From: a virus
Strand: one strand, 5' to 3'
IMG/VR virus record: IMGVR_UViG_3300025276_000092
Coordinates: 1 to 34,874 of that record
DNA: 34,874 nt
Shown here: positions 14,812 through 22,946 of the stretch, in pieces
How the letters are laid out: every line of letters starts with the position of its first letter
Position numbering within the stretch: position 1 is the stretch's first letter
The notes under the pieces: generated by a model
What the model saw: the letters and a program-made list of their open reading frames with translations, nothing else
What the model was told of the DNA's origin: nothing
The model's database searches: none
Made by a program: the position numbers and the translations under genes

Positions 14812-14928
14812 CTACCGGAGAATAAAGTAAAGAACTATAAAAGCTATGAGGTAAACCCATGAGCCATCCTTTTTTCTATTATCTGACTCTATTAATTGTT
14901 CTAATTGTTTCTTTTGCTTATCGTCCAT
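14812..14928 (-). CDS. small membrane protein, 38 aa
   Basis: Starts MDDKQKKQLEQLIESDNRKK and continues with one hydrophobic segment (WVYLIAFIVLYFIL), so it is a single-pass peptide with a charged cytoplasmic N-terminus. It lies in the 193-nt gap between a lipoprotein and the exonuclease gene and accounts for most of it. No family recognised. Confidence 0.55.
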   Translation of the reverse strand: MDDKQKKQLEQLIESDNRKKDGSWVYLIAFIVLYFILR

Positions 14929-14954
14929 ATCTTGTTTTGTTATTTGTTAAATTA

Positions 14955-15350
14955 CTATATTTTTGTAAATGTTTCAAACGCTACTCCATCAATGTAACTT
15001 ACTTTGATGTCTCCGTTGTTTGAATAATCTATTGTATATTGAAGTTCATCATTTTTAAACATCTCGTTTCCAATTATCTGTCCAACCTCTTCATCGTAAG
15101 GTACATCATAATTTGGACACTCACACGCATTATATATCCAAGTCCATACTCCATCTTCAATTACCAATCCAACCTCTACTTGAGTCCCATCTGTAGCTTG
15201 TGGATATAATACATAATAACCATTATCTTGTTTCACACTATATGAAACTCTTTTATACTCTCCATCAAATTGTCCAACTCCTAAGTTATCATTTTGCTCA
15301 CAACTTGTTAGCCCTAATGCCAACACTAATACTAGTAATACTTTTTTCAT
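14955..15350 (-). CDS. secreted lipoprotein, 131 aa
   Basis: Signal peptide MKKVLLVLVLALGLTSC with lipobox GLTS-C17. The mature part is beta-rich, with a CEC motif (ACECPNYD), and ends VAFETFTKI, much like small Bacteroidota lipocalin-type or beta-sandwich lipoproteins. Its signal-peptide DNA is almost the same as in the genes at 4389 and 15827. Being expressed with early/middle genes rather than structural ones, it could act in superinfection exclusion at the cell surface; this is an inference. Confidence 0.85.
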   Translation of the reverse strand: MKKVLLVLVLALGLTSCEQNDNLGVGQFDGEYKRVSYSVKQDNGYYVLYPQATDGTQVEVGLVIEDGVWTWIYNACECPNYDVPYDEEVGQIIGNEMFKNDELQYTIDYSNNGDIKVSYIDGVAFETFTKI

Positions 15351-15428
15351 CTTTTATTGTTTTATTTTTTGTCTACTCTAGTTAAAGTTTTCGACGAACC
15401 TTTTTATTTAATATTGTTTTGTTATTAT

Positions 15429-15827
15429 TTATTTCTTAAAATGAGCAAAAATGTACTGTATGGTGTGAACTTGTCCCGTAAACTTATCCTTCCACTCTTG
15501 CATAAAAGAACTATTACCCTCTTCCTTAATGCTTAGATGAGTTCTAAATTGTGGACTCGTTATCATTAAAATTCTTTCACCCACCAATAGTTGTTCAACT
15601 ACTTCTGTATCCTCCATATCCATAAATACCTTTAAGTCGAGACTCATAACTCCCATCTTCTTATTTTTAAAGTCTATGGTTAACACATGGTCATCATAAG
15701 TTACCTTACCCTTAATCCTCATCGCTGGGTTAAACGTTGTACTCATAATTTTTAACTTGAAAACCTCTTGTCCAACCATTGTGTTAATTCCTAATACTGC
15801 TACTAATACTAATAATACTTTTTTCAT
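15429..15827 (-). CDS. secreted (non-lipidated) protein, 132 aa
   Basis: Signal peptide MKKVLLVLVAVLGINTMVGQ with probable signal peptidase I cleavage around residues 19-20 and no lipobox Cys. The mature domain is beta-rich (FKLKIMSTTFN, KVTYDDHVLTIDFKNKK) and basic toward the end (IFAHFKK). It pairs with the lipoprotein that follows 78 nt downstream; the gap holds no gene. Periplasmic location expected. No family recognised. Confidence 0.8.
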   Translation of the reverse strand: MKKVLLVLVAVLGINTMVGQEVFKLKIMSTTFNPAMRIKGKVTYDDHVLTIDFKNKKMGVMSLDLKVFMDMEDTEVVEQLLVGERILMITSPQFRTHLSIKEEGNSSFMQEWKDKFTGQVHTIQYIFAHFKK

Positions 15828-15850
15828 CTTTTATTGTTTTTAAATTAATA

Positions 15851-16252
15851 CTATTTTTTTTCTTTGTAATATATATTGTCAAGATCTCTTTTTGTTACCA
15901 TTATATCTTTAACATCTTTTGCCAAACCGTTTTCCAATTGAAATTTTATATTCCATCTTGGCTCAGTTAAAAACCTATCGTAATTACTCTTTTTATCAAC
16001 TCTCCCATCTCTACCACCCATGTTAGTAACCAACCTAGGTGGATGAACAACTGGATAAATTGAACCTATATTTCTTAACTTTACCATCTTCCTCTCTAAT
16101 AGTTCACACCTTAATAAAGATAGGTACTCATCAATAACTGTTTCAATATCTGTTTTTGTAAAACCTGTAGAGTCAGCAATTGATTTTAATATCTCGTCAT
16201 GTGGTACTACATCTTTAGGTTTTCTTAATACTATTGGTTTTAGCTTTCTCAT
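15851..16252 (-). CDS. HU/IHF-like DNA-binding protein
   Basis: A 133-aa protein with the HU/IHF layout. The helical part IADSTGFTKTDIETVIDEYL (25-44) is followed by KLRNIGSIYPVVHPPR (58-73), which corresponds to V.L.gfG.F.v..R.AR. The flexible basic arm (about 74-88) is followed by NIKFQLENGLAKDVKD (102-117), matching FKPGK.LK..V. Relative to canonical HU it has an N-terminal basic extension and a longer arm. It probably bends or compacts phage DNA. Its start overlaps the upstream gene by 38 nt. Confidence 0.75.
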   Translation of the reverse strand: MRKLKPIVLRKPKDVVPHDEILKSIADSTGFTKTDIETVIDEYLSLLRCELLERKMVKLRNIGSIYPVVHPPRLVTNMGGRDGRVDKKSNYDRFLTEPRWNIKFQLENGLAKDVKDIMVTKRDLDNIYYKEKK

Positions 16253-16472
16253 TGTTACTAAGTCTTAAAATTTTTTTACCTGACATATCAAAAGTTTTCT
16301 CTACATCAAGACTCGAATAACCATTTATAAATAACAAATGCTCTGGGTAATAGTACCCTGTGTGAGGCATAGGCTCTCCTTTTTTAGTTATCTGATATAA
16401 TACTTGTTTACACTCATAAGTCCTCCAGAACACATGTGTGTCATTCCTATGAGTTACTTTGTGGTCCATCAT
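16215..16472 (-). CDS. hypothetical protein, 85 aa
   Basis: Small basic protein rich in His and Tyr (MMDHKVTHRNDTHVFWRTYE and PHTGYYYPEHLLF). It overlaps the HU-like gene by 38 nt in another frame and lies 7 nt downstream of dut. No transmembrane or signal sequence. No family recognised. Confidence 0.65.
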   Translation of the reverse strand: MMDHKVTHRNDTHVFWRTYECKQVLYQITKKGEPMPHTGYYYPEHLLFINGYSSLDVEKTFDMSGKKILRLSNNEKAKTNSIKKT

Positions 16473-16479
16473 AAAATTA

Positions 16480-16911
16480 CTATTTTAAACCTGTTGAACC
16501 AAAACCTCCACTACCTCTCTCACTATCATTGGTGAATAGTCTTTCTAGACCTACTTCCTCCAATTCTGGGAACAATATAGGAACTAAAACCATTTGTACT
16601 ATTTTCTCACCAGAAACTATATGTAGTACTTTGTTAGAAACGTTCCATACGTTCAAGTGCATTTCACCCTGGTAATCTGAATCAACTATTTGAGCACCTA
16701 CTATAAAACCGTTTTTTGCTCTACCTGATTTATTACAAACTTGAAGCATTGTACCATCTGGTACATCCATTCTTATACCAGATGGTATGAAAGCGGATTC
16801 TCCAGGTAAAAGCTTTTGGTCAAAACCAACTGGTATAAAAAAATCTAAACCAGCAGATTGCTTTGTTCCTCTATTCGGGCTCTTAACTTCTCTTATCTTA
16901 CTATATCTCAT
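16480..16911 (-). CDS. dut: dUTPase
   Basis: Trimeric-type dUTP diphosphatase, 143 aa, full length for the family, hydrolysing dUTP to dUMP and pyrophosphate. All five motifs are visible: I AGLDFFIP (20-27), II NKSGRAKNG (60-68), III GAQIVDSDYQGE (72-83) with catalytic Asp, IV GEKIVQMVLVPI (101-112) and the C-terminal lid V RGSGGFGSTG (132-141). It keeps uracil out of DNA and supplies dUMP, the substrate of thymidylate synthase-type enzymes such as the one at 31610-32284. It is in a run of closely packed genes. Confidence 0.96.
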   Translation of the reverse strand: MRYSKIREVKSPNRGTKQSAGLDFFIPVGFDQKLLPGESAFIPSGIRMDVPDGTMLQVCNKSGRAKNGFIVGAQIVDSDYQGEMHLNVWNVSNKVLHIVSGEKIVQMVLVPILFPELEEVGLERLFTNDSERGSGGFGSTGLK

Positions 16912-16914
16912 ATT

Positions 16915-17163
16915 TTAATTATTTTTTGTTAATACACTATTTAATATATAACAGTTGTTACTATAATACCTAGACAACCTAGTGTTTTTAGCTATTAGCT
17001 CTAAATTATCTTTTGTTATTACATGTTCAAAACCTTGCGCTACCCAAGTTAAACCTATATTATTTTTTAGGTAGTTTAAAATACCTCTTCTATTAACCGG
17101 GAACGTTGTACTTAAATCAGTAATGTACAAACCAACTCTTTTACTACTTGTTTTTTTAATCAT
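16915..17163 (-). CDS. hypothetical basic protein, 82 aa
   Basis: Basic protein (MIKKTSSKRVGLYITDLSTT) with a possible helical DNA-binding stretch FPVNRRGILNYLKNNIGL and an Asn-rich C-terminus (SVLTKNN). It lies 3 nt before and after its neighbours, so it is an operon member upstream of dut. No family recognised with confidence. Confidence 0.65.
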   Translation of the reverse strand: MIKKTSSKRVGLYITDLSTTFPVNRRGILNYLKNNIGLTWVAQGFEHVITKDNLELIAKNTRLSRYYSNNCYILNSVLTKNN

Positions 17164-17166
17164 CTT

Positions 17167-17433
17167 TTAATTTTTAATTTGTTTATAAAATAAATCTAAC
17201 TTCTTATCCTCAACTAATAGTTGTTCATAAACATCCTTAACTAACGCTTCGGTCTGTTTGTCGTCATCTACTAGAGGTAACTCAAATACTAGATTTGACT
17301 CTAGCTTAATCTTGTTGTTCGTAGGAGTATAAGCTATTAGCTCAATACCTCTATACGACACCTTTTTACCCTCCACTTTTTTAGTGGTGGTGAAAGGTCT
17401 AATTGTTGTTACTCTTAAATTGTTTGTAACCAT
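17167..17433 (-). CDS. hypothetical protein, 88 aa
   Basis: Soluble protein: a beta-rich first half (NLRVTTIRPFTTTKKVEGKK, YRGIELIAYTP) and an acidic-basic helical end (LLVEDKKLDLFYKQIKN). It is the second gene after promoter P3. No domain recognised. Confidence 0.65.
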   Translation of the reverse strand: MVTNNLRVTTIRPFTTTKKVEGKKVSYRGIELIAYTPTNNKIKLESNLVFELPLVDDDKQTEALVKDVYEQLLVEDKKLDLFYKQIKN

Positions 17434-17437
17434 ATAA

Positions 17438-17596
17438 TTATATCATATTTGCGCCATTAGTAAATACGTCAACTAACAACATAGTGAATGCTGGTAATAT
17501 AAGTAATGACCCTATTAATAATCCACCTTTGTCAATGCTATCTAATCTTGACACTTTTCTTACTGCTAACTTACTGTTTACTTTTAATTTTCTCAT
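17438..17596 (-). CDS. small membrane protein, 52 aa
   Basis: Starts MRKLKVNSKLAVRKVSRLDS, a strongly basic N-terminus, followed by one hydrophobic helix (GGLLIGSLLILPAFTMLLV) and a short tail. Topology is therefore N-in with a tail outside. It is the first gene after promoter P3, whose -7 element lies about 43 nt upstream of the ATG. No family recognised. Confidence 0.6.
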   Translation of the reverse strand: MRKLKVNSKLAVRKVSRLDSIDKGGLLIGSLLILPAFTMLLVDVFTNGANMI

Positions 17597-17638
17597 CGTT
17601 TTTATTTTTAAAGTTTATGTTATTATTTATTGATGGTG

Positions 17639-17690
17639 CAAATATACAACTAATAATAACATAAACTACTATCTTTTTAAAAAACTTTGC
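17639..17690 (-). promoter_or_regulatory. composite promoter P3 (GTAGTT-N17-TATATTTG)
   Basis: GTAGTT (17669-17664), 17 nt, TATATTTG (17646-17639), CA, preceded by GTTTTTTAAAAA. The 17-nt spacer differs in sequence from P1/P2/P4, which shows that the flanking boxes, not the spacer, are conserved. It lies in the gap following the nrdA stop codon. Confidence 0.8.
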
Positions 17691-17703
17691 AATTATTTTT
17701 AAA

Positions 17704-20070
17704 TTAACTTCCACACATTAGACAATCATCATCATCTTGAGCATCTCTACCAGCTTGAATCATCGCCTTAAAGTCTTTAGGATCAATAGGTTTTTCTACA
17801 ACCTTACTCTTCTCGACTGTAAATTTAATAGCATTCACTGCTGGTTTACTTCTTAAATAATAAATTCCAGTTTTCAATTCTTTACCCCATCCATACATAT
17901 GCATAGATGAAAGTTTAGCAAAGTTTGGATCTGCCATAAACAAATTCATAGACTGACTTTGACACACAAACCTCTGTCTATCCGCAGCTTGGTCTATCAA
18001 TACCTTTTGAGATAATTCATAAGACGTCTTATAAATGTCTTTAATGTATCCTGGTATCGCCATGTCTTGAACACTTCCGTTATTAGCCTTTAATTGATTA
18101 ATAATATCTGGAGTCCACAAACCCTTTTCCTCTAAATCCTTTACCAAGTGTTTGTTTAAAACTATAAACTCACCACCTATAGTCCTCCTAGTATACATAT
18201 TAGACGTAAATGGCTCGAAGCATTCATTGTTACCTAATATTTGAGACGTACTTGCTGTAGGCATTAATGCAACTAATAATGAATTCCTTAATCCATTAGT
18301 CACCACTTCCTTCTTTAGCTCGTCCCATGGTAACTTTAAATTACTACTTAACTCTGTCTTCGTCTTATACATGTCGAATTGGAATATGCCATTAGATGCT
18401 GGACTACCATTAAAAGTACTATAAACACCTTTCTCAATAGATAACTCCATTGATCTTTTCATTGCTGAAAAGTATATCTGTTCAAATATCATTTTGTTAA
18501 TCATAGATGCCCCTTGAGAATCAAAAGGTAACTTCATCATAGCATAAGTATCTGCAAGTCCTTGAACTCCCATACCTACTGGTCTATGTCTTGAGTTACT
18601 TTTCTTAGTCTCATCTGTTGGATAGTAATTTGCATCAATCACATTATCCAAGTTCTCAACAACTACCTCTACAACCTCTCCTAACTTTTCAAAGTCATAA
18701 CCAAACTTAACCATAGGGTTAACAAACTTGTTTAAAGCTATAGACGCTAGATTACAAACTGCTTGTTCATCCTCGCTAGTATACTCTATTATCTCTGCAC
18801 ATAAATTAGATGACTTAATGACGCCTAAGTTCTTTTGATTAGATGCTAAGTTTGCTCTATCTTTATAAACCATATAAGGAGTTCCCGTCTCTGTTTGTGA
18901 CACCAAAACTTTCTCCCATAATTCTCTAGCCTTAACTTTAGCTCTTCCTATTCCTGCCTCTTCTAGCTTCTCATAAGCATCCTTAAAGTCATCTCCAACT
19001 AATTCTTGTAATATTGTACCATTGTAATTTTTAACCTCGTTAGGACAAAACAATGTCCAATACCCATCATTCTTAATTCTCTCCATCAATAAATCATTCA
19101 TCCATAATGCATAGAACAAGTCTCTTGCTCTCATCTCTTCTTTTCCATGATTTTTTTTCATCTCTAAAAAGTCAAAGATGTCGGAATGCCAAGGTTCTAA
19201 GTACATAGCGAATGAGCCTTTTCTTTTACCACCTTGATTAATCCATCTAGCTGTCTCGTTAAATGTCTTAAACATAGGAATAAGACCATCTGCCTTTCCA
19301 TTCGTACCTTTTATCAAACTACCTTTTGCTCTAACATTGTGAACGTTTAATCCAATACCTCCAGCTAGTTTAGAAATCCTAGCACAATCTTTTAAAGTAT
19401 CAAACAACCCATCAATATCATCACCCTTTGTGGCTAATAAAAAACAACTACTCAATTGAGAAAGTTTAGTTCCCGAATTAAAAAGCGTTGGCGTAGCATG
19501 AGTATAATAACCCTCGCTCAATAAGTTATAAGTCTTAGCTAACATATTAAAGTCACCAAATCCTGTAACTTCTATAGCACATCTTAACCACATGTATTGA
19601 GGTCTTTCAACTATTTCACCATCACCACCCTTTAACAAATAACTTCTCTCTAAAGTCTTCAATCCAAATATGTCATGATTAAAGTCCCTATCTTGTACTA
19701 TAATAGAATCCAAAACACTAGCGTTTGATTCTACATATTTAATAAACTCATCACCTAGTTGGTCTGTTTCTTTTTTTAACTTCTCCACACTACTAGAAAA
19801 CGTACTAGGGGTATCTTTTCTTAAACTACTTACAAATAACCTAGACGCTAATGTAGAATAGTCTGGGTGATTAATGATCTTCATCGCTGCACCCTCTACA
19901 CATAACGTATCTAATTCTCTTGATGTTATACCATCCATCATTTGAGCTATTATTCCAATACTCAACTTATCTGCTTCAACCTTTAGACCATTAGATTGGT
20001 CTTTTATTCTTTTAGTAATCTTACTAGGGTTAAAATTAACCTCTCTGCCATTCCTCTTTCTTACTCTCAT
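17704..20070 (-). CDS. nrdA: ribonucleoside-diphosphate reductase, large (R1) subunit, class Ia
   Basis: Reduces NDPs to dNDPs with R2. 788 aa, complete. An N-terminal ATP-cone (MRVRKRNGREVNFNPSKIT) carries the overall activity site. C209 (SSCF) and C439 (VCNLASI) are the active-site disulfide pair, with N422, C424 (thiyl radical) and E426 in NLCAEI. The protein ends DCLMCGS, the C-terminal redox pair that regenerates the active site. The sequence is strikingly close to eukaryotic R1, including that ending. The R2 gene lies 10 kb away rather than adjacent. It follows RNase H by 3 nt. Confidence 0.97.
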   Translation of the reverse strand: MRVRKRNGREVNFNPSKITKRIKDQSNGLKVEADKLSIGIIAQMMDGITSRELDTLCVEGAAMKIINHPDYSTLASRLFVSSLRKDTPSTFSSSVEKLKKETDQLGDEFIKYVESNASVLDSIIVQDRDFNHDIFGLKTLERSYLLKGGDGEIVERPQYMWLRCAIEVTGFGDFNMLAKTYNLLSEGYYTHATPTLFNSGTKLSQLSSCFLLATKGDDIDGLFDTLKDCARISKLAGGIGLNVHNVRAKGSLIKGTNGKADGLIPMFKTFNETARWINQGGKRKGSFAMYLEPWHSDIFDFLEMKKNHGKEEMRARDLFYALWMNDLLMERIKNDGYWTLFCPNEVKNYNGTILQELVGDDFKDAYEKLEEAGIGRAKVKARELWEKVLVSQTETGTPYMVYKDRANLASNQKNLGVIKSSNLCAEIIEYTSEDEQAVCNLASIALNKFVNPMVKFGYDFEKLGEVVEVVVENLDNVIDANYYPTDETKKSNSRHRPVGMGVQGLADTYAMMKLPFDSQGASMINKMIFEQIYFSAMKRSMELSIEKGVYSTFNGSPASNGIFQFDMYKTKTELSSNLKLPWDELKKEVVTNGLRNSLLVALMPTASTSQILGNNECFEPFTSNMYTRRTIGGEFIVLNKHLVKDLEEKGLWTPDIINQLKANNGSVQDMAIPGYIKDIYKTSYELSQKVLIDQAADRQRFVCQSQSMNLFMADPNFAKLSSMHMYGWGKELKTGIYYLRSKPAVNAIKFTVEKSKVVEKPIDPKDFKAMIQAGRDAQDDDDCLMCGS

Positions 20071-20073
20071 TTA

Positions 20074-20607
20074 TTATATATCTGTTTTTAATTTATTCTT
20101 ATGTCTATTGTGATCTGCCAACGTGTCAGCTACAGCGTTACCAGCTACATGTGGGTTAGATAATAACTTATCCCTACCGATCTTATCATTCTTTTTTAAC
20201 TTATCCAATTGGTGAGCCTTTATCCAAACCATTGTAAGTTTCATATTTTTTCTTGAATCTAGCTCCTCTTTAATTTTTTTCCATAGGTCAATATTTGCTA
20301 TTGGATTACCATAGCTCATCCAATCATTTCTAATCCACTTGCTTAACCTGTTTTCAGTGAACGTCTTAACCACATATTGTGAATCAGATTGAACCTCTAA
20401 TTCACACTCAAGGTCTAATGGGATTGCTCTAATTGCATACAACAATGCCACTTGTTCCATTCTACCCGTCTTAGTATTTAAGTAGCCTTTTGAATAAACA
20501 ACCTTTTTACCAAATAGATTTGGGAAGAATGTTCCAAAACCTCCATGGCCTTTTAATTTTCCTGATGCAACCGCACTGCCATCTGTATATGCTATAATCT
20601 TCTCCAT
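20074..20607 (-). CDS. rnhA: ribonuclease H (RNase HI type)
   Basis: Degrades RNA in RNA-DNA hybrids, probably replication primers. 177 aa with the four acidic residues: D9 (AYTDGS), E51 (RMEQVALLYAI), D75 (VQSDSQYVV), D161 (NAVADTLAD), plus the helper His in KAHQ (132). The C-terminus is basic. It follows the 3D-domain gene by one nucleotide and precedes nrdA. Confidence 0.93.
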   Translation of the reverse strand: MEKIIAYTDGSAVASGKLKGHGGFGTFFPNLFGKKVVYSKGYLNTKTGRMEQVALLYAIRAIPLDLECELEVQSDSQYVVKTFTENRLSKWIRNDWMSYGNPIANIDLWKKIKEELDSRKNMKLTMVWIKAHQLDKLKKNDKIGRDKLLSNPHVAGNAVADTLADHNRHKNKLKTDI

Positions 20608-20608
20608 G

Positions 20609-20971
20609 TTATTTAATTTTAGTTATAGTTACATTGTTCCATTTTCCAATTCTCATACCTACATTAATTAACAAGTCAATCCTCTTGGCATACCTCTTGT
20701 TCATCTTGTCATTAACTGTATATATTCCATCATAAGAAGTACCTTCTATCTTAACTCTTGTACCCATTGGGAACTTTGTTAATAGGTCTCTACTCACTGC
20801 TATTATTTTATGTCTATATGGATTTGATAAATCCAATTTAAACATTGAAGCAGTGTGTCCAGGGTCTGAATTGGTTTGTGCTGGTACGGCGTTGTAAACT
20901 GTACAAGTTACAACGTCTGAGTTCGCATTAAACATTGTTAATGCGAAACAGATTGCTAATATTCTAAGCAT
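20609..20971 (-). CDS. secreted 3D-domain (double-psi beta-barrel) protein
   Basis: A signal peptide (MLRILAICFALTMFNANS) precedes a compact domain of about 100 residues with the 3D pattern: TCTVYNAVPAQTNSDPGHTA (22-41, D36), AVSRDLLTKFPMGTRV (58-73), GIYTVNDKM (D88) and KRIDLLIN (D99). These three Asp and the VSRDLL strand match the domain seen in MltA-type lytic transglycosylases, RlpA and Rpf-like enzymes. A peptidoglycan-related role in the periplasm is plausible. Not accompanied here by other lysis genes; it overlaps its upstream neighbour by 8 nt. Confidence 0.75.
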   Translation of the reverse strand: MLRILAICFALTMFNANSDVVTCTVYNAVPAQTNSDPGHTASMFKLDLSNPYRHKIIAVSRDLLTKFPMGTRVKIEGTSYDGIYTVNDKMNKRYAKRIDLLINVGMRIGKWNNVTITKIK

Positions 20972-21188
20972 TTGTTAAAGTGTAATAATTTAAGAAACAA
21001 TCAATAGGGAATGCAATACTTACACCATCATCTTCAAATGTATTATAATGTTTTCCACCATTAATCATTTGAAAATGTAAATGTTTAAATGAAGAATCTG
21101 TATCTATTAGTGTAACTTCAACAGTTTCATCCAATCCTTTAGAATTACATTTAAAAACTTGTCCTACTTTTAAATCTACTTTTGTCAT
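20964..21188 (-). CDS. hypothetical protein, 74 aa, SH3-like
   Basis: Starts MTKVDLKVGQVFKCNSKGLD with the D/G-x-V-G-x pattern of small SH3-like barrels, continues with alternating beta strands, and is acidic in the middle (TFEDDGVS). The start is preceded by CATAAATTATG. First gene after promoter-like element P8. No specific function recognised. Confidence 0.65.
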   Translation of the reverse strand: MTKVDLKVGQVFKCNSKGLDETVEVTLIDTDSSFKHLHFQMINGGKHYNTFEDDGVSIAFPIDCFLNYYTLTNA

Positions 21189-21215
21189 AATTTATGTTTT
21201 TAATTAATTATTTTA

Positions 21216-21246
21216 CAAATGTACAAATATTTTTCTATACCCAACA
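21216..21246 (-). promoter_or_regulatory. promoter-like element P8 (TTG-N18-TACATTTG)
   Basis: TACATTTG on the minus strand (21223-21216) fits TAnnTTTG. A TTG lies 18 nt upstream, close to the standard Bacteroidota -33 box. It sits in the short gap after the helicase gene, upstream of the 74-aa gene and the RNase H and nrdA genes. Confidence 0.6.
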
Positions 21247-21248
21247 AC

Positions 21249-22940
21249 TTATTTACTACTTTTTTTCTTTTTTTTAAGTTTCTTCATTACTGCCCTCATA
21301 CCAGAGTCTGACTTTTTAATATCAACTCCCTTGTTTACTGCACTAATAACCTCCTCTTTAGCCTGTAACATGCTCCACATTTCCATGTCTATAGTATCAT
21401 CACTTAATAGGTATTTAATGTTAGGACTATTCTTTTGTCCGCTTCTATCTAACCTACCAATAACCTGCCATAAGTCCGATGGTCTCCAAGGTAGTTCTAT
21501 GATTATCATATTTGAACATACATTTTGTAACCCATCAACTCCTGTACCAGCTGACTCTATATTTGCAAATAAGAATTGCTTCTTATTAATCTGCCAATCT
21601 TTGACAATCTTTTGCTTGTCTTTAGATGAAACACCACCAGCTATTAAATCACATTTAAACTTCTTAGATAAATAATCTAAAGGTCCTCTATGTAATCCAA
21701 ACACAACTAGCTTCTCATTAGATTGAGACCAGTCCCTTAAGTATGACTCGATAGCTTTCAACTTACCTTCAATACTTAAATTCCTTAGTGTACCTAATGC
21801 AACCAAGTGTTCTGCCTCTTGCGCCTTCTCCGCTGCCTCGTCTCCTTTGGTCTCTATAATATAATCAATTATATTGTCCATAGCCTTTTGAACTGACCTC
21901 TTGTTAGTTATTGGAACTTTAATAACTTCCGTAATAACCTCTGGTAGCTCTTTTAAGACATCGTTTTTCTCTCTCCTGATATAACAATTGTCTCTTAGCT
22001 TTTGGTTCAATTCTAGTATGTTTGTGGCACCATCTGTGACCCATCCAAACTTACCTATATAACCTCCACAATACCTTCTTACAAATTGGTACCAATCCTC
22101 TGCTATACTTTTCTCTGACTTTATGAGTAGAAGTAAATTCCACAACTCAACTGGTTTGCTCATCGTAGCTGTACCTGTCAATAATTGAATCTTTAACTCA
22201 TTTGGCTTAATAATCATCTTAGCAGCTTTTGATCTTTGAGCCTTCTTTTCTTTTAAGAAATGCGCCTCATCAAATATAACCATTTTCCATTTAGTCTTAA
22301 CCAACTCTTGGAACTTAACTGTCGCTCCCTTACCTTGCTTCTTACCTATGATATCATAGTTGATAATAACAACCTCTGCATTCCAATCGTTCTTCCTAGT
22401 CTTAGTTTCGTTGGATTCAATCACACTAATTTTTCTATGAACTCCCACTATCTCTTCCCACTTTTCTGCCCAATTGTATTTCACCGATGCTGGTACTACA
22501 ACTAAACATGGAAATGAATTTGTAGTCTCAGTGTATATAATCGCCTCAAACGTTTTTCCTAATCCTACATCATCACCATTGATTAAATTACCTTTGTTTA
22601 AAGCGTATCCTAACGCCTCTAATTGATAATCTCTTGGAGTGTAAGTAAAACCTCTTGCATCACACAACCCTTGTATATAAGCTAGGTCCACACCCTTTAT
22701 ACTATAATCTACTACTATATCCTTTTTGTCCTCCTTCTCTTTAGGTGTAAAGTTATACGTTTTTATTATTCTTTTTATACTAACCTTACTCCAATCATTA
22801 ACTGGAACAACCCAACACTTTAATTCTGGATTGAATCTAGAATTGTAGTCGCTCCCTTTTATTGCGTTAATAACATCTTTGTCAAAGTCAAACTCAAAAA
22901 CTACAGTCTTATTTATAGTATCTATAAAATAAGTTCTCAT
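21249..22940 (-). CDS. SNF2-family DNA helicase/translocase with HARP-like N-terminus
   Basis: A 563-aa superfamily 2 ATPase. Residues about 14-65 (FEFDFDKDVIN, SRFNPELKCWVVPVNDW) resemble the HARP domain of annealing helicases such as SMARCAL1. The ATPase follows: Q-motif TPRDYQLEAL (101-110), Walker A DDVGLGKT (123-130), DEAH box FDEAHFL (223-229), motif III LTGTATM (254-260), and motif VI near the end (WQVIGRLDRSGQK). The C-terminus is a lysine-rich tail. It lies 6 nt downstream of the RuvC-like resolvase, suggesting fork remodelling or branch migration before resolution. It could alternatively help replication start, as UvsW does in T4. Confidence 0.85.
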   Translation of the reverse strand: MRTYFIDTINKTVVFEFDFDKDVINAIKGSDYNSRFNPELKCWVVPVNDWSKVSIKRIIKTYNFTPKEKEDKKDIVVDYSIKGVDLAYIQGLCDARGFTYTPRDYQLEALGYALNKGNLINGDDVGLGKTFEAIIYTETTNSFPCLVVVPASVKYNWAEKWEEIVGVHRKISVIESNETKTRKNDWNAEVVIINYDIIGKKQGKGATVKFQELVKTKWKMVIFDEAHFLKEKKAQRSKAAKMIIKPNELKIQLLTGTATMSKPVELWNLLLLIKSEKSIAEDWYQFVRRYCGGYIGKFGWVTDGATNILELNQKLRDNCYIRREKNDVLKELPEVITEVIKVPITNKRSVQKAMDNIIDYIIETKGDEAAEKAQEAEHLVALGTLRNLSIEGKLKAIESYLRDWSQSNEKLVVFGLHRGPLDYLSKKFKCDLIAGGVSSKDKQKIVKDWQINKKQFLFANIESAGTGVDGLQNVCSNMIIIELPWRPSDLWQVIGRLDRSGQKNSPNIKYLLSDDTIDMEMWSMLQAKEEVISAVNKGVDIKKSDSGMRAVMKKLKKKKKSSK

Positions 22941-22946
22941 GTTCTA

